Source: Pseudomonas sp. CROZ-RG-20F-R04-15 | GTDB lineage: Bacteria > Pseudomonadota > Gammaproteobacteria > Pseudomonadales > Pseudomonadaceae | DNA: 64,000 nucleotides | Direction of reading: 5' to 3' | Assembly (NCBI RefSeq): GCF_022662375.1 | Contig: NZ_JAKNQL010000023.1 | Location: 30,701 to 94,700 of the forward strand | Shown: piece after piece, positions 28,558-37,294 of the stretch | Position numbering within the stretch: position 1 is the stretch's first letter | Layout of the letters: every line of letters starts with the position of its first letter | Position numbers and translations under genes: made by a program | The notes under the pieces: model-generated | What the model was told of the DNA's origin: nothing | The model's database searches: none | Seen by the model: the letters and a program-made list of their open reading frames with translations, nothing else

Positions 28558-30479
28558 TACTCCGAATCTGGGCGACCACGCCGGGAAACCGCTTGCGCGA
28601 GAAACTCAGCGAACTGGGCGACGGGCATCGAGCCCAGGTCAGCACCTTCACGAGTACGCACAGCGACAGTCTGCATCTCGACTTCCTTATCTCCGATTAC
28701 CAAGAGATAGGGAACCTTGAGCAAAGTATGCTCGCGGATTTTAAAGCCGATCTTTTCATTTCTCAAGTCGGACTTGGCACGAAATCCGCTTTCGTTGAGA
28801 GTTTTTTCAACTTCTGCAACAAAATCTGCCTGTTTATCAGTGATATTCATGATCACCGCCTGCGTTGGCGCGAGCCATGCAGGGAACGCACCTTCGTAGT
28901 GCTCGATCAGAATCCCGACGAATCGCTCGAAGGAACCGAGGATCGCACGGTGCAACATCACCGGGTGTTTGCGGCTGTTGTCTTCAGAGACGTATTCAGC
29001 GCCCAAACGGACAGGCAGGTTAAAATCGAGCTGCAGAGTACCACATTGCCAGACCCGACCAAGGCAGTCTTTCAGCGAGAACTCGATCTTCGGACCGTAG
29101 AACGCACCCTCACCCGGCTGCAGATCGTACGGCAGGCCCGCAGAATCAAGGGCTGCAGCCAATGCGGCCTCAGCGCGATCCCACAGTTCGTCGGAACCGA
29201 CGCGCTTTTCCGGACGAGTGGACAGTTTCATCTCGACATCGGTGAAGCCGAAGTCACGATAAACGTCCATGGTCAGCTTGATGAACGCGGCGGATTCGGC
29301 CTGCATCTGCTCTTCTGTGCAGAAGATGTGGGCGTCGTCCTGAGTGAACGCACGTACGCGCATGATGCCGTGCAGCGCACCCGACGGCTCGTTACGGTGG
29401 CAGGCACCGAATTCGGCCAGACGCATCGGCAGCTCGCGGTAGCTCTTCAGGCCCTGGTTGAACACCTGCACGTGGCACGGGCAGTTCATCGGCTTGATCG
29501 CGTAGTCGCGGTTTTCCGACTGAGTGGTGAACATGTTGTCGGCGTAGTTGGCCCAGTGCCCGGATTTCTCCCACAGGCTACGGTCAACGACTTGAGGGGT
29601 TTTGATCTCAAGGTAGCCGTTGTCGCGCTGGATCTTGCGCATGTACTGCTCGAGTACCTGGTACAGAGTCCAGCCGTTCGGGTGCCAGAACACCATACCC
29701 GGGGATTCTTCCTGGGTGTGGAACAGGCCCAGACGCTTGCCGATCTTGCGGTGATCGCGCTTTTCCGCTTCTTCGATGCGCTGGATGTAAGCCGCCAGCT
29801 GCTTCTTGTCTGCCCAAGCGGTGCCATAAACGCGCTGCAATTGCTCGTTCTTGGCGTCGCCACGCCAGTAGGCGCCCGACAGTTTGGTCAGCTTGAAGGA
29901 TTTCAGGAAGCGTGTATTCGGCACGTGCGGGCCGCGGCACATGTCAACGTATTCTTCGTGGTAGTACAGGCCCATGGCCTGTTCGTTCGGCATGTCCTCG
30001 ACCAGGCGCAGCTTGTAGTCTTCGCCACGGGCCTTGAACACTTCGATCACTTCGGCGCGCGGAGTGACTTTCTTGATGACGTCGTAATCTTTTTCGATCA
30101 GCTGCTGCATGCGCTGTTCGATAGCGGCCATGTCGTCCGGAGTAAAAGGACGTTCGAAGGCGATGTCGTAATAGAAGCCTTCGTCGATGACCGGGCCGAT
30201 GACCATTTTCGCAGTCGGGTACAGCTGCTTGACCGCATGGCCCACCAGGTGAGCGCAAGAGTGGCGAATGATCTCCAGCCCCTCTTCATCCTTGGGCGTG
30301 ATGATTTGCAGGGTCGCGTCGCTGCTGATGATGTCGCTGGCGTCGACCAGTTGCCCATTGACCTTGCCGGCCAGGGTGGCTTTGGCCAGACCCGCACCAA
30401 TGGATGCGGCGACCTCGGCTACGGAAACCGGGTGATCGAATGAACGTTGACTGCCGTCGGGAAGAGTAATAGTTGGCAT
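28557..30479 (-). CDS. thrS: Threonyl-tRNA synthetase
   Basis: A 640-residue enzyme; ATG 30479 has AGGAGG upstream. Order: TGS domain (MPTITLPDGSQRSFDHPVSV), editing domain with HSCAHLVGHAVKQLYP, class II catalytic core (MNCPCHVQVFNQGLKSYREL; zinc ligand Cys) and the C-terminal anticodon-binding domain. It charges tRNA-Thr and is first in the operon; its stop overlaps the infC AUU start. Confidence 0.99.
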   Translation of the reverse strand: MPTITLPDGSQRSFDHPVSVAEVAASIGAGLAKATLAGKVNGQLVDASDIISSDATLQIITPKDEEGLEIIRHSCAHLVGHAVKQLYPTAKMVIGPVIDEGFYYDIAFERPFTPDDMAAIEQRMQQLIEKDYDVIKKVTPRAEVIEVFKARGEDYKLRLVEDMPNEQAMGLYYHEEYVDMCRGPHVPNTRFLKSFKLTKLSGAYWRGDAKNEQLQRVYGTAWADKKQLAAYIQRIEEAEKRDHRKIGKRLGLFHTQEESPGMVFWHPNGWTLYQVLEQYMRKIQRDNGYLEIKTPQVVDRSLWEKSGHWANYADNMFTTQSENRDYAIKPMNCPCHVQVFNQGLKSYRELPMRLAEFGACHRNEPSGALHGIMRVRAFTQDDAHIFCTEEQMQAESAAFIKLTMDVYRDFGFTDVEMKLSTRPEKRVGSDELWDRAEAALAAALDSAGLPYDLQPGEGAFYGPKIEFSLKDCLGRVWQCGTLQLDFNLPVRLGAEYVSEDNSRKHPVMLHRAILGSFERFVGILIEHYEGAFPAWLAPTQAVIMNITDKQADFVAEVEKTLNESGFRAKSDLRNEKIGFKIREHTLLKVPYLLVIGDKEVEMQTVAVRTREGADLGSMPVAQFAEFLAQAVSRRGRPDSE

Positions 30480-30850
30480 GGCGCCTCCTCTCCTAGTGGT
30501 GACCCCTACCAAAGGTCACGTGGGTTGGGATGAGCCAGTACAAGATCCGATCCAGGCCATTCAATGACGAACGCCTGCCTTACAGCGGCAGGAGCCTTGC
30601 GGCCAACCGGAAAACCGAACCAGAGTGACTGGGATTCAAATCGAAATATTCGCACGCTGACCGCTGCCGGGACTGAAGGTCATCCGGAGCTTGAGAACGC
30701 TTGAGCCCGGCATCCTAGCACAGATGAGCGGTCACCTACGCCTCTGTTTGATCAGAAGGCAAATCGTCTGTTTTTATGCCAGAGTGCTGAACTTGATGGC
30801 CCCTTCAGCCCTCAGATAACAAGACATTGACCCACAAGGAGCATCCTCGC
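30480..30850. other. Intergenic region with divergent promoters (thrS and small exported protein)
   Basis: About 370 bp with no gene. The thrS mRNA leader runs leftward from here; in enteric bacteria a tRNA-Thr-like operator lies in this leader, but I cannot identify one by eye. A ribosome site AAGGAG for the rightward gene is at 30837-30842. Confidence 0.5.
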
Positions 30851-31153
30851 ATGCGTCTGAATACCCTGTTCGCCGTAGTCGCCCCCATCGTTATGCTGCT
30901 GCCGCTGAGCGCCCACGCCGATTGGCCGAAGGGCGAGCGCGAGAAGTACATGGCGCAGTGCACGCAGGCGGCGACTCCGCAAATTGGCGCTGCGGCGGCC
31001 AAATCGCACTGCGCTTGTGGCGCAGATGCCATCAAGTCTTATCCTGCCGCTGACATTCAGGCGCTGATGGACAACAAGGCCACACCTGAACTGCAGCAGA
31101 AAGCGCTGGGCCAGATTGCCAAATGCAAGGCAAATGTACCGGCCAAAAAGTGA
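30851..31153 (+). CDS. Small exported protein of unknown function
   Basis: A 100-residue protein. A signal peptide MRLNTLFAVVAPIVMLLPLS ending in AHA|D gives a 76-residue mature protein with three Cys near YMAQCTQ and SHCACGADAI and one near the C-terminus (AKCKANV), so two disulfides are possible. Conserved in pseudomonads in my judgement, with no known role. Confidence 0.8.
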   Translation: MRLNTLFAVVAPIVMLLPLSAHADWPKGEREKYMAQCTQAATPQIGAAAAKSHCACGADAIKSYPAADIQALMDNKATPELQQKALGQIAKCKANVPAKK

Positions 31154-31441
31154 TAAAAAAACCGTTCTGACTCGGCTCAGCGCCCGAAAAAAGGGCTGAA
31201 TTTGAGCCTTTTCAGAGGATTTATGCAGGTTTTACAGGTTTTTTTATTGTCTTTACGTTGCGCGCAAAGCCTTTTAAACCGGGGCTTTCAGCGAAAAAAG
31301 GCAGTAAAGAAAACACGACTGATTGGCAAACAGCACGTCCGGGGGGCTCCCAAAGCGAACATTTCGACTATGATACCCGGGTGTGCCCAGTTGGCCTGAG
31401 CAGCACAGTACTGAAAAATATATGTTTCTTGGAGATACACC
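31154..31441 (+). promoter_or_regulatory. Long untranslated leader region upstream of the cold-shock gene
   Basis: About 290 nt without a gene. It starts with a possible terminator for the preceding gene (GGCTCA...TGAGCCTTTT, 31174-31214). The AT-rich stretch after it probably holds the csp promoter and a long 5' leader, as is usual for cold-shock genes. Exact elements are not assigned. Confidence 0.5.
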
Positions 31442-31654
31442 ATGTCTAATCGCCAAACCGGCACCGTTAAGTGGTTCAACGATGAAAAAGGCTTCGGCTT
31501 CATCACTCCTCAAGGTGGCGGTGACGACCTGTTCGTACACTTCAAAGCTATCGAAAGCGACGGTTTCAAAAGCCTGAAAGAAGGCCAGACCGTTTCCTTC
31601 GTGGCTGAGAAAGGCCAAAAGGGTATGCAAGCTGCACAGGTTCGCCCAGAGTAA
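31442..31654 (+). CDS. Cold-shock protein, CspA family
   Basis: A 70-residue single cold-shock domain (MSNRQTGTVKWFNDEKGFGF) with RNP1 KGFGFI and RNP2 LFVHF. Binds single-stranded RNA/DNA as an RNA chaperone. ATG follows GGAG. A strong terminator follows, so it is monocistronic. Which paralogue (CspA, CapB or CspD-like) cannot be fixed here. Confidence 0.97.
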   Translation: MSNRQTGTVKWFNDEKGFGFITPQGGGDDLFVHFKAIESDGFKSLKEGQTVSFVAEKGQKGMQAAQVRPE

Positions 31655-31669
31655 TTTCTCGGCGCACTA

Positions 31670-31701
31670 AAAAAACCCCGTCCATGTGACGGGGTTTTTT
31701 A
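31670..31701 (+). terminator. Terminator of the cold-shock gene
   Basis: A stem AACCCCGTC/GACGGGGTT with a 5-nt loop and six T on the plus strand; the A-run on the other side makes it usable by the convergent gene. Confidence 0.93.
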
Positions 31702-31726
31702 TGCCTGCAACAAAAGCCTTGGCTAA

Positions 31727-32044
31727 TCAGCCGCAGTTGACGCGTGTGATCACCAGGTTGTTGTCAGTGTTCAGATTCAGGCGATCGGAGCGGTACTCGA
31801 GCGTGATCATGTCGTTCGGCTTGAGGAAGCGGGCATTTTGCGCACCAGCCTTGGCACGCGCCTGCTCCAGCAACTCTGGCGAAGCTTTCTTGCCGATGGC
31901 GAACTCCGCCGCCGATGCTTCACAGCGGCTATGACCGGCTTCGGTTGCCACAGATTCCTTTGCCGACTCGCTGGAGGTCGTGCTGCAACCGGCCAACATC
32001 ACAGCGGCCATAAGTGCACCCAGTGTCGCGAACTTCAAAGGCAT
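31727..32044 (-). CDS. Lipoprotein with I78-type peptidase inhibitor domain
   Basis: A 105-residue protein with a lipoprotein signal (lipobox LAGC at about 17-20). The mature part has the I78 pattern: RCEASAAEFAIGKKAS, then ARFLKPNDMITLEYRSDRLN and a final ITRVNCG whose Cys could pair with the first. Family members inhibit serine proteases. Likely anchored in the outer membrane facing the periplasm. Confidence 0.88.
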   Translation of the reverse strand: MPLKFATLGALMAAVMLAGCSTTSSESAKESVATEAGHSRCEASAAEFAIGKKASPELLEQARAKAGAQNARFLKPNDMITLEYRSDRLNLNTDNNLVITRVNCG

Positions 32045-32213
32045 GAAGCCTCCTTGTTTTCAAAATGGTTAAGCTGAGATCGTGCGACCGCCGTTCCGGC
32101 ATTTGGTTTCACAGCCAAGGCCATCACCCTGCCCCACGACCGGAAAAACGCCGAGTTTGCCTGAGCGGCACGTGCCGCCTCATCAATCAATCGTGACTGA
32201 ATATTAACGGCGC

Positions 32214-32519
32214 TCAATAAACGTCGATGTAGTCATACGGCGGATTCGGCCAGTTGTCCTTCAGTGCATTGAAAATCTGCATCACCCACACCTCGTCGCT
32301 GGCCGCGACATTGCCGACGTACCCCGACCCCTTGGCCCAGGTTTCCAGGCGAAACAACAGATCATCGATATCCTGCCCTCCGGTGATGCCCGAAGAAATA
32401 TAAGCGATACCGCCCTTGGTCACGCGCACCTGCGTGTGCTCATCATCACTGGCCGACGCGAGCAATTGACGCACGGCTTCGAGTGTGAGGCCGTCAGGGG
32501 TGTTCAAATCGATCTGCAC
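32214..32519 (-). CDS. Conserved hypothetical protein
   Basis: A 101-residue acidic protein started at GTG 32519 with AAGGA upstream (MQIDLNTPDGLTLEAVRQLL). Alternating strands and helices, no signal peptide or membrane segment. Divergent from the next small gene. Function unknown. Confidence 0.8.
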   Translation of the reverse strand: MQIDLNTPDGLTLEAVRQLLASASDDEHTQVRVTKGGIAYISSGITGGQDIDDLLFRLETWAKGSGYVGNVAASDEVWVMQIFNALKDNWPNPPYDYIDVY

Positions 32520-32650
32520 AAGACGATCCTTGGAAAGCTTTAAAAGACCAAGTGTCGCATAGCGATCCGTTCATGCCTAAGTCGCAGTGCCAAACGCCCG
32601 ACAAAATGGTTAACTCGAATCTCAGACTTTCCGACTTTTCGAGCGCTCCC

Positions 32651-32857
32651 ATGACCACCATCAGCATCGACGCCGACATCAAAGCCAAATGGGCAGACGG
32701 CCACAGCTCCTACAGCCCGGGAACCACAGAAGAACTGGCGCTGATTGGTATCGATCTATTGGTCAAGGAACTCGGCACGGAAGCAGCCAAGCAATTTATC
32801 CAGCAGATTTTCGAGCGCTACCCGACCGAACAGGACGAACCCACTGAGAGAGTGTAA
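32651..32857 (+). CDS. Small conserved hypothetical protein
   Basis: A 68-residue acidic protein starting MTTISIDADIKAKWADGHSS. ATG 32651 gives the compact form; the frame is open upstream but without a ribosome site. Mostly helical after residue 25. Function unknown. Confidence 0.7.
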   Translation: MTTISIDADIKAKWADGHSSYSPGTTEELALIGIDLLVKELGTEAAKQFIQQIFERYPTEQDEPTERV

Positions 32858-32882
32858 AAACCCGCAGGCTGGCACCTGCGGG
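32856..32882 (-). terminator. Terminator of the ribose operon
   Basis: A perfect 8-bp stem CCCGCAGG/CCTGCGGG with T-run on the minus strand, 9 bp after the nucleoside hydrolase stop. Confidence 0.88.
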
Positions 32883-32890
32883 CGAATGAT

Positions 32891-33919
32891 TTACTTCAGG
32901 CGCTTCAGGCGCTCGGTCAGCAAGTCAAAGAAGCCCTGCGCGTCGCCGTTTTCCACCCAGAAGGCGTTTTTCGGCGCCTTCAGGCCGTCGTACCAATCGA
33001 CAATGGTCTGACCGAAAGTCGGCCCTTCACGGCTATCCACCACGACATTCACCGAACGACCGGTGAACAGCTCCGGCTTGAGCAAATAGGCCACAACGGT
33101 AGCGTCATGCACCGGGCCACCCGGAATACCGTAGTGCTCCATGTCGCCTTTGATGTACTCGTTGAGAATGTCACCGACAATCTTGCTCGCATTGTTGTTC
33201 AGCGCAGCGATCTGCTTCAGGCGCGCATCACTGGTGAGGATCTTGTGGGTCACGTCCAGCGGCAGATAAGTCAGCTTCACGCCGCTTTTCAGCACAACTT
33301 CAGCCGCTTGCGGATCTGCAAACAGGTTGAATTCGGCCACAGGGGTGATATTGCCGCCGTTGAAGTGCGCACCACCCATGATCACCACTTCCTTGATGCC
33401 CTGAACAATTTCAGGTTCCTGGATCAGCGCCAGTGCCAGGTTGGTCTGTGGACCGAGCATGGCGATAGTGATGCTGTGCGGCTTGGCTTTTTTCAGGGTG
33501 TCGATCAGATAGTTGACCGCATTGCCCTCAGCCAGACCTTTTTTCGGCTCATGTACGGTGACACCCGACAGGCCTTCCTTGCCATGGATGTTCTCGGCGT
33601 AGATCGGCGTGCGCATCAGCGGCTTTGGCGCACCCGCATAAACCGGTACGTCTTCGCGCCCTGCCCACTCGCGAGCCAGGCGCGCGTTACGCGAAGTCTT
33701 GTCGAGGCGCACGTTGCCGGCCACGGTGGTCAGCGCGCGAATGTTCAGTTCATCCGGCGAGGCCAGCGCGAACAACAGGGCGACCACATCGTCGGCTCCT
33801 GGATCGGTATCGATGATCAGGTCGATTTTTTCCGCCGCTTGAGCGCCGGTCGCAGTGATTACGGACAAAAGCAATAAACCCCGGATGAGTTGATGCAGTT
33901 TCTGAGCATAGCGTTGCAT
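32891..33919 (-). CDS. Periplasmic nucleoside hydrolase
   Basis: A 342-residue IU-nucleoside hydrolase family protein. ATG 33919 has AAGGA 7 nt upstream and starts a signal peptide ending near TGAQAAEKID. The calcium-binding DTDPGADD is at about 37-44, with GGAHFNGGNITPVAEFNLFA and the late His in GPVHDATV. It would release ribose from nucleosides in the periplasm. Placed as last gene of the rbs operon, it feeds ribose to RbsABC. Export is unusual for the family but clear in the sequence. Confidence 0.93.
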   Translation of the reverse strand: MQRYAQKLHQLIRGLLLLSVITATGAQAAEKIDLIIDTDPGADDVVALLFALASPDELNIRALTTVAGNVRLDKTSRNARLAREWAGREDVPVYAGAPKPLMRTPIYAENIHGKEGLSGVTVHEPKKGLAEGNAVNYLIDTLKKAKPHSITIAMLGPQTNLALALIQEPEIVQGIKEVVIMGGAHFNGGNITPVAEFNLFADPQAAEVVLKSGVKLTYLPLDVTHKILTSDARLKQIAALNNNASKIVGDILNEYIKGDMEHYGIPGGPVHDATVVAYLLKPELFTGRSVNVVVDSREGPTFGQTIVDWYDGLKAPKNAFWVENGDAQGFFDLLTERLKRLK

Positions 33920-33950
33920 GGCGCATTCCTTGTGCATGTGGAATCGAAAA

Positions 33951-34355
33951 TCAGAACGTAACCCCAGCGACGAGGACGATATTGCAGTACGGCTGGCATT
34001 CACCGGTCCGAACAATCGCTCGAGCCTGTCGGCTGAGAACCTTGAATTGCTCGTGACCGAGCAGATCGCGACGGCCCAGAGCGCCCTCTTCATTCAACTC
34101 GTCCAGCGTATTCAGCGCGGCCGGTTGCTTGTCGAAGATTTCTTTGGCCAGTGCATGGCTTTCTACCTGCATCTCGCTGAGCACGACTTTCAGGGTGCTG
34201 ATGAAATCCGGCACGCCGTGAGTGAGCGCCAGATCGATCAGTTCGACCCCTGGCGGCACCGGCAGTCCAGCATCACCAATGACAACCATGTCGCCATGGC
34301 CCAGGGACGCGATCAGCCGCGACAAGGCGACGTTGAGCAGAGGAGTCTTTTTCAT
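33951..34355 (-). CDS. rbsD: D-ribose pyranase
   Basis: A 134-residue RbsD/FucU protein (MKKTPLLNVALSRLIASLGH; catalytic His20; C-terminal YCNIVLVAGV). It converts beta-pyranose to beta-furanose ribose so ribokinase can use it. Its ATG overlaps the rbsK stop. Confidence 0.97.
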   Translation of the reverse strand: MKKTPLLNVALSRLIASLGHGDMVVIGDAGLPVPPGVELIDLALTHGVPDFISTLKVVLSEMQVESHALAKEIFDKQPAALNTLDELNEEGALGRRDLLGHEQFKVLSRQARAIVRTGECQPYCNIVLVAGVTF

Positions 34356-35269
34356 ACGTGTTTAAAAGCCTGCACGTCGGATAGAGTTGGAATGGACGGT
34401 TGCGCACCGGCACGGGTTACCGACAGCGCGGCGGCGATCTGCCCGTAGCGGATCGCTTCTGCCTCGGACTTGCCATTGGCCAGCGCAGCGGCAAAACCAC
34501 CGACGAAGGTGTCCCCCGCCGCAGTGGTGTCGACAGCCTTCACTTTCGGCGCCGGGAAATGCTCGAAGCCTTTGCCATTGGCGAACAGCGAGCCTTGAGC
34601 CCCCAGAGTAATGATGACTTTGCCCGCCCCCATGGCGATCAGCTGGTTGGCAGCAACTTCTGCGGTTGCCAGCGAATCCACCGGCAATCCGCTCAATGCG
34701 CTCGCTTCGCTCTCGTTGGGAATCAGGTAGTCGATCGCGGCAAACCAGTCTGCCGGCAACGGACGACTGGCCGGCGCCGGATTGAGGATGACAATTTTAC
34801 CCAGCGCGCGCGCACGCTTGAGCGCATGCCCCACCGTCGCATCAGGAATTTCCAGCTGGCAGATGATCACGTCGGCGCCTTTCAGCACCGCATCGAACCG
34901 ATCGATCACTGCGGGTGTCATGGCACCGTTGGCACCGGCGACAATGACAATTGCGTTCTGACTGTTGTCATCGACCACAATCAACGCCACACCGCTGGAA
35001 TCCTCGACGGTGCTCACGGCCTGACAATCGATCTGCTCAGCCAGCAAAGCGTCACGCAATTGCACGCCGTAGTCGTCATTGCCAACGCAACCGACCATCG
35101 CCACCTGCGCGCCCAAACGCGCTGCGGCCACTGCCTGATTGGCGCCCTTGCCACCGGAAACCGTGGCAAACGAATGACCGATCAGCGTTTCACCGCCTGC
35201 GGGCAGCCGTGGCGCCCGGGTCACCAGATCCATGTTCAGGCTGCCTATTACCACTACATTTGCTGGCAT
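34352..35269 (-). CDS. rbsK: Ribokinase
   Basis: A 305-residue PfkB-family sugar kinase with GSLNMDLVTRAPRLPAGGET at the N-terminus, SGGKGANQAVAAARLG, and the catalytic DTTAAGDTFVGGFAAAL containing the Asp base. It phosphorylates ribose to ribose-5-phosphate in the cytoplasm. Confidence 0.98.
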   Translation of the reverse strand: MPANVVVIGSLNMDLVTRAPRLPAGGETLIGHSFATVSGGKGANQAVAAARLGAQVAMVGCVGNDDYGVQLRDALLAEQIDCQAVSTVEDSSGVALIVVDDNSQNAIVIVAGANGAMTPAVIDRFDAVLKGADVIICQLEIPDATVGHALKRARALGKIVILNPAPASRPLPADWFAAIDYLIPNESEASALSGLPVDSLATAEVAANQLIAMGAGKVIITLGAQGSLFANGKGFEHFPAPKVKAVDTTAAGDTFVGGFAAALANGKSEAEAIRYGQIAAALSVTRAGAQPSIPTLSDVQAFKHV

Positions 35270-35293
35270 ACATCATTACTCGTCAATTCGGTT

Positions 35294-36313
35294 TCAGCGG
35301 TATTCGGTGAACACACCGGACAACGGTGCGGTCGATTCGCGCAAGACAATACTCGGGGTCACGATCCGCTGATCAGTGCCCAGATTCGGCGTAGCAATTC
35401 TTCGCAGCAGCACTTCGGCCGCCATCTCACCCAGTTGCAGGATCGATTGCCCCACCGTAGTGAGTGCCGGATACACGTAACGGCTCATCTGGATATCGTC
35501 AAAACCGATCACCGACAGCTCGCTCGGCACGCGCACATTGCGCTCCGCCGCCGCACGCAGCACGCCGATGCCGATCATGTCGTTACCGGCAAAAATCGCA
35601 CTCGGCGGATTGCTCTCAAGGAGAATCGCCGCCGCGTTGTATCCACCCGTACTGGTGAAGTCGCTTTCCAGCATGCGCTCCTGGCGGACGTCGATGCCCG
35701 CCTCTTTCAGCGCCCGGCAATAACCGGCCTGACGCATCTGCGCCACACTGGTAGTGGCCGGACCGCCAATGGTGGCAATGTCGCGATGACCCAACTCCAG
35801 CAGATGACGGGTCGCCAGGTATGCACCGTATTCGTGGTCGATGCGCACCAGATCGGCATCGACACCGTCGAGTCCACGGTCGACGATGACCATCGGCGTT
35901 TTCACCCCGGCCAGCCCCTGCGCGAGACCGCTGTCACCGCCAGCGGAGGCGACGATCAAACCGTCGATGCGCTTCTCCAGCAGAACGCGTAAATAGCTGC
36001 GCTGCTTGTCAGGATTGTCATCGGAGTTGCAGAGGATCACGCAGTAGCCGTTGCGCTCGCAGTAATCCTCGATGCCCCGCGCCAACTCCGCGAAGTACGG
36101 GTTGAGACTGTTTGGCACCAGCAAGCCGATGGTCGCAGTGGTCTTGGCCTTTAACGAGCGCGCCACTGCACTTGGCACATAGTCGAGGCTCTTGATCGCC
36201 GCCTCGACTTTCAGCCGCACTTCCTGACTGACCGGCCGGGTGTTGTTCACCACATGCGACACCGTCGTGTAGGAAATTCCCGCGAGGGCTGCCACGTCCT
36301 TGATCGTTGCCAT
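35294..36313 (-). CDS. rbsR: LacI-family regulator of the ribose operon
   Basis: A 339-residue LacI-family repressor: N-terminal helix-turn-helix (MATIKDVAALAGISYTTVSH), hinge helix, and periplasmic-binding-like ligand domain. It lies inside the rbs operon it presumably controls, acting on the CGCAAACGTTTGCG palindrome upstream of rbsB with ribose as likely inducer. Confidence 0.96.
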   Translation of the reverse strand: MATIKDVAALAGISYTTVSHVVNNTRPVSQEVRLKVEAAIKSLDYVPSAVARSLKAKTTATIGLLVPNSLNPYFAELARGIEDYCERNGYCVILCNSDDNPDKQRSYLRVLLEKRIDGLIVASAGGDSGLAQGLAGVKTPMVIVDRGLDGVDADLVRIDHEYGAYLATRHLLELGHRDIATIGGPATTSVAQMRQAGYCRALKEAGIDVRQERMLESDFTSTGGYNAAAILLESNPPSAIFAGNDMIGIGVLRAAAERNVRVPSELSVIGFDDIQMSRYVYPALTTVGQSILQLGEMAAEVLLRRIATPNLGTDQRIVTPSIVLRESTAPLSGVFTEYR

Positions 36314-36316
36314 TTC

Positions 36317-37294
36317 TTAGCCCCGGCGACTGGCGCGCTGACTGCGATAAGTATCGAGTACCACCGCGATCACGATGACGGCGCCAGTGATGATTCGTTT
36401 GGTCGGTTCGGTCGCCCCGATCTGCGCCAGACCCGCCGCCAGCACGGAGATGATCAACACGCCGAAGAACGTGCTGATCACCGAGCCGCGCCCGCCCATC
36501 AGGCTGGTGCCGCCGATCACCACAGCGGCGATCACCTGCAACTCAAGACCAGAACCGGCATTCGGGTCAGCGGCTTCCAGACGGGAAATCTGAAACAGCG
36601 CGGCGATACCGGCCAGCAGGCCCATCAGGCTGAAAACCAGAATCTTGTAAGGTTTTGGATTGATCCCTGCGAGTCGCACCGCTTCTTCATTGGTGCCGAT
36701 GCCGATCAGGTAGCGACCGAACACGGTCCGGGTCAACACAGCCTGGGCGATGATAATCACCAGCAACGCAATAATGAACGACGGCGAGATACCGAATGCG
36801 ACCGGATTCGACAACCAGGCGAACGAGTCTCCGATGTATGCGGTGCGCGATCCGGTCATCTGATACGCCAGACCTCGGGCCATTTCCAGCACACCGAGAG
36901 AGACGATGAACGATGGAATCCGCCAGGCCACGGTGATCGACCCGGTGACCGTACCGGCCATTGCCGCCACAGCCATACCGAGCAATGCCGACGGCAATAC
37001 GCCCCAGCCCCAACCGAGAATGGCGACGCTGACCGTAGAGGCCGCCAATGCCAGCACCGATCCAACGGACAGATCGATGCCACCGATGATCAGCACAAAG
37101 GTCATGCCGACCGCCAAGACCATCAGATCAGGAATCTGGTTGGCCAAAGTACTGAAGGTGTTATACGACAGAAAGTGGCTGCTCAAGACCGAGAACAGCG
37201 CAATCATCGCCAGCAATGCACCGGCCAGACCCAGGTAAGTGCCCAGGCCATAGAAGTTGCCACCACGTTTGCCGGCAGGAGATGCAGTTTTCAT
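36317..37294 (-). CDS. rbsC: Ribose ABC transporter permease
   Basis: A 325-residue BPD-transp-2 permease with about ten hydrophobic segments and the EAA-like GINPKPYKILVFSLMGLLAG and GGRGSVISTFFGVLIISVL regions typical of RbsC. Overlaps rbsA by 4 bp; rbsR begins 3 bp after it. Confidence 0.97.
   Translation of the reverse strand: MKTASPAGKRGGNFYGLGTYLGLAGALLAMIALFSVLSSHFLSYNTFSTLANQIPDLMVLAVGMTFVLIIGGIDLSVGSVLALAASTVSVAILGWGWGVLPSALLGMAVAAMAGTVTGSITVAWRIPSFIVSLGVLEMARGLAYQMTGSRTAYIGDSFAWLSNPVAFGISPSFIIALLVIIIAQAVLTRTVFGRYLIGIGTNEEAVRLAGINPKPYKILVFSLMGLLAGIAALFQISRLEAADPNAGSGLELQVIAAVVIGGTSLMGGRGSVISTFFGVLIISVLAAGLAQIGATEPTKRIITGAVIVIAVVLDTYRSQRASRRG

Noticed and set aside
28593..30443. 616-codon open frame antisense to thrS
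   Set aside because: Shadow of thrS; no start context and no recognisable domain.
30480..30850. T-box or tRNA-mimic operator in the thrS leader
   Set aside because: No recognisable T-box or anticodon-like stem-loop could be found by eye, so no feature is claimed.
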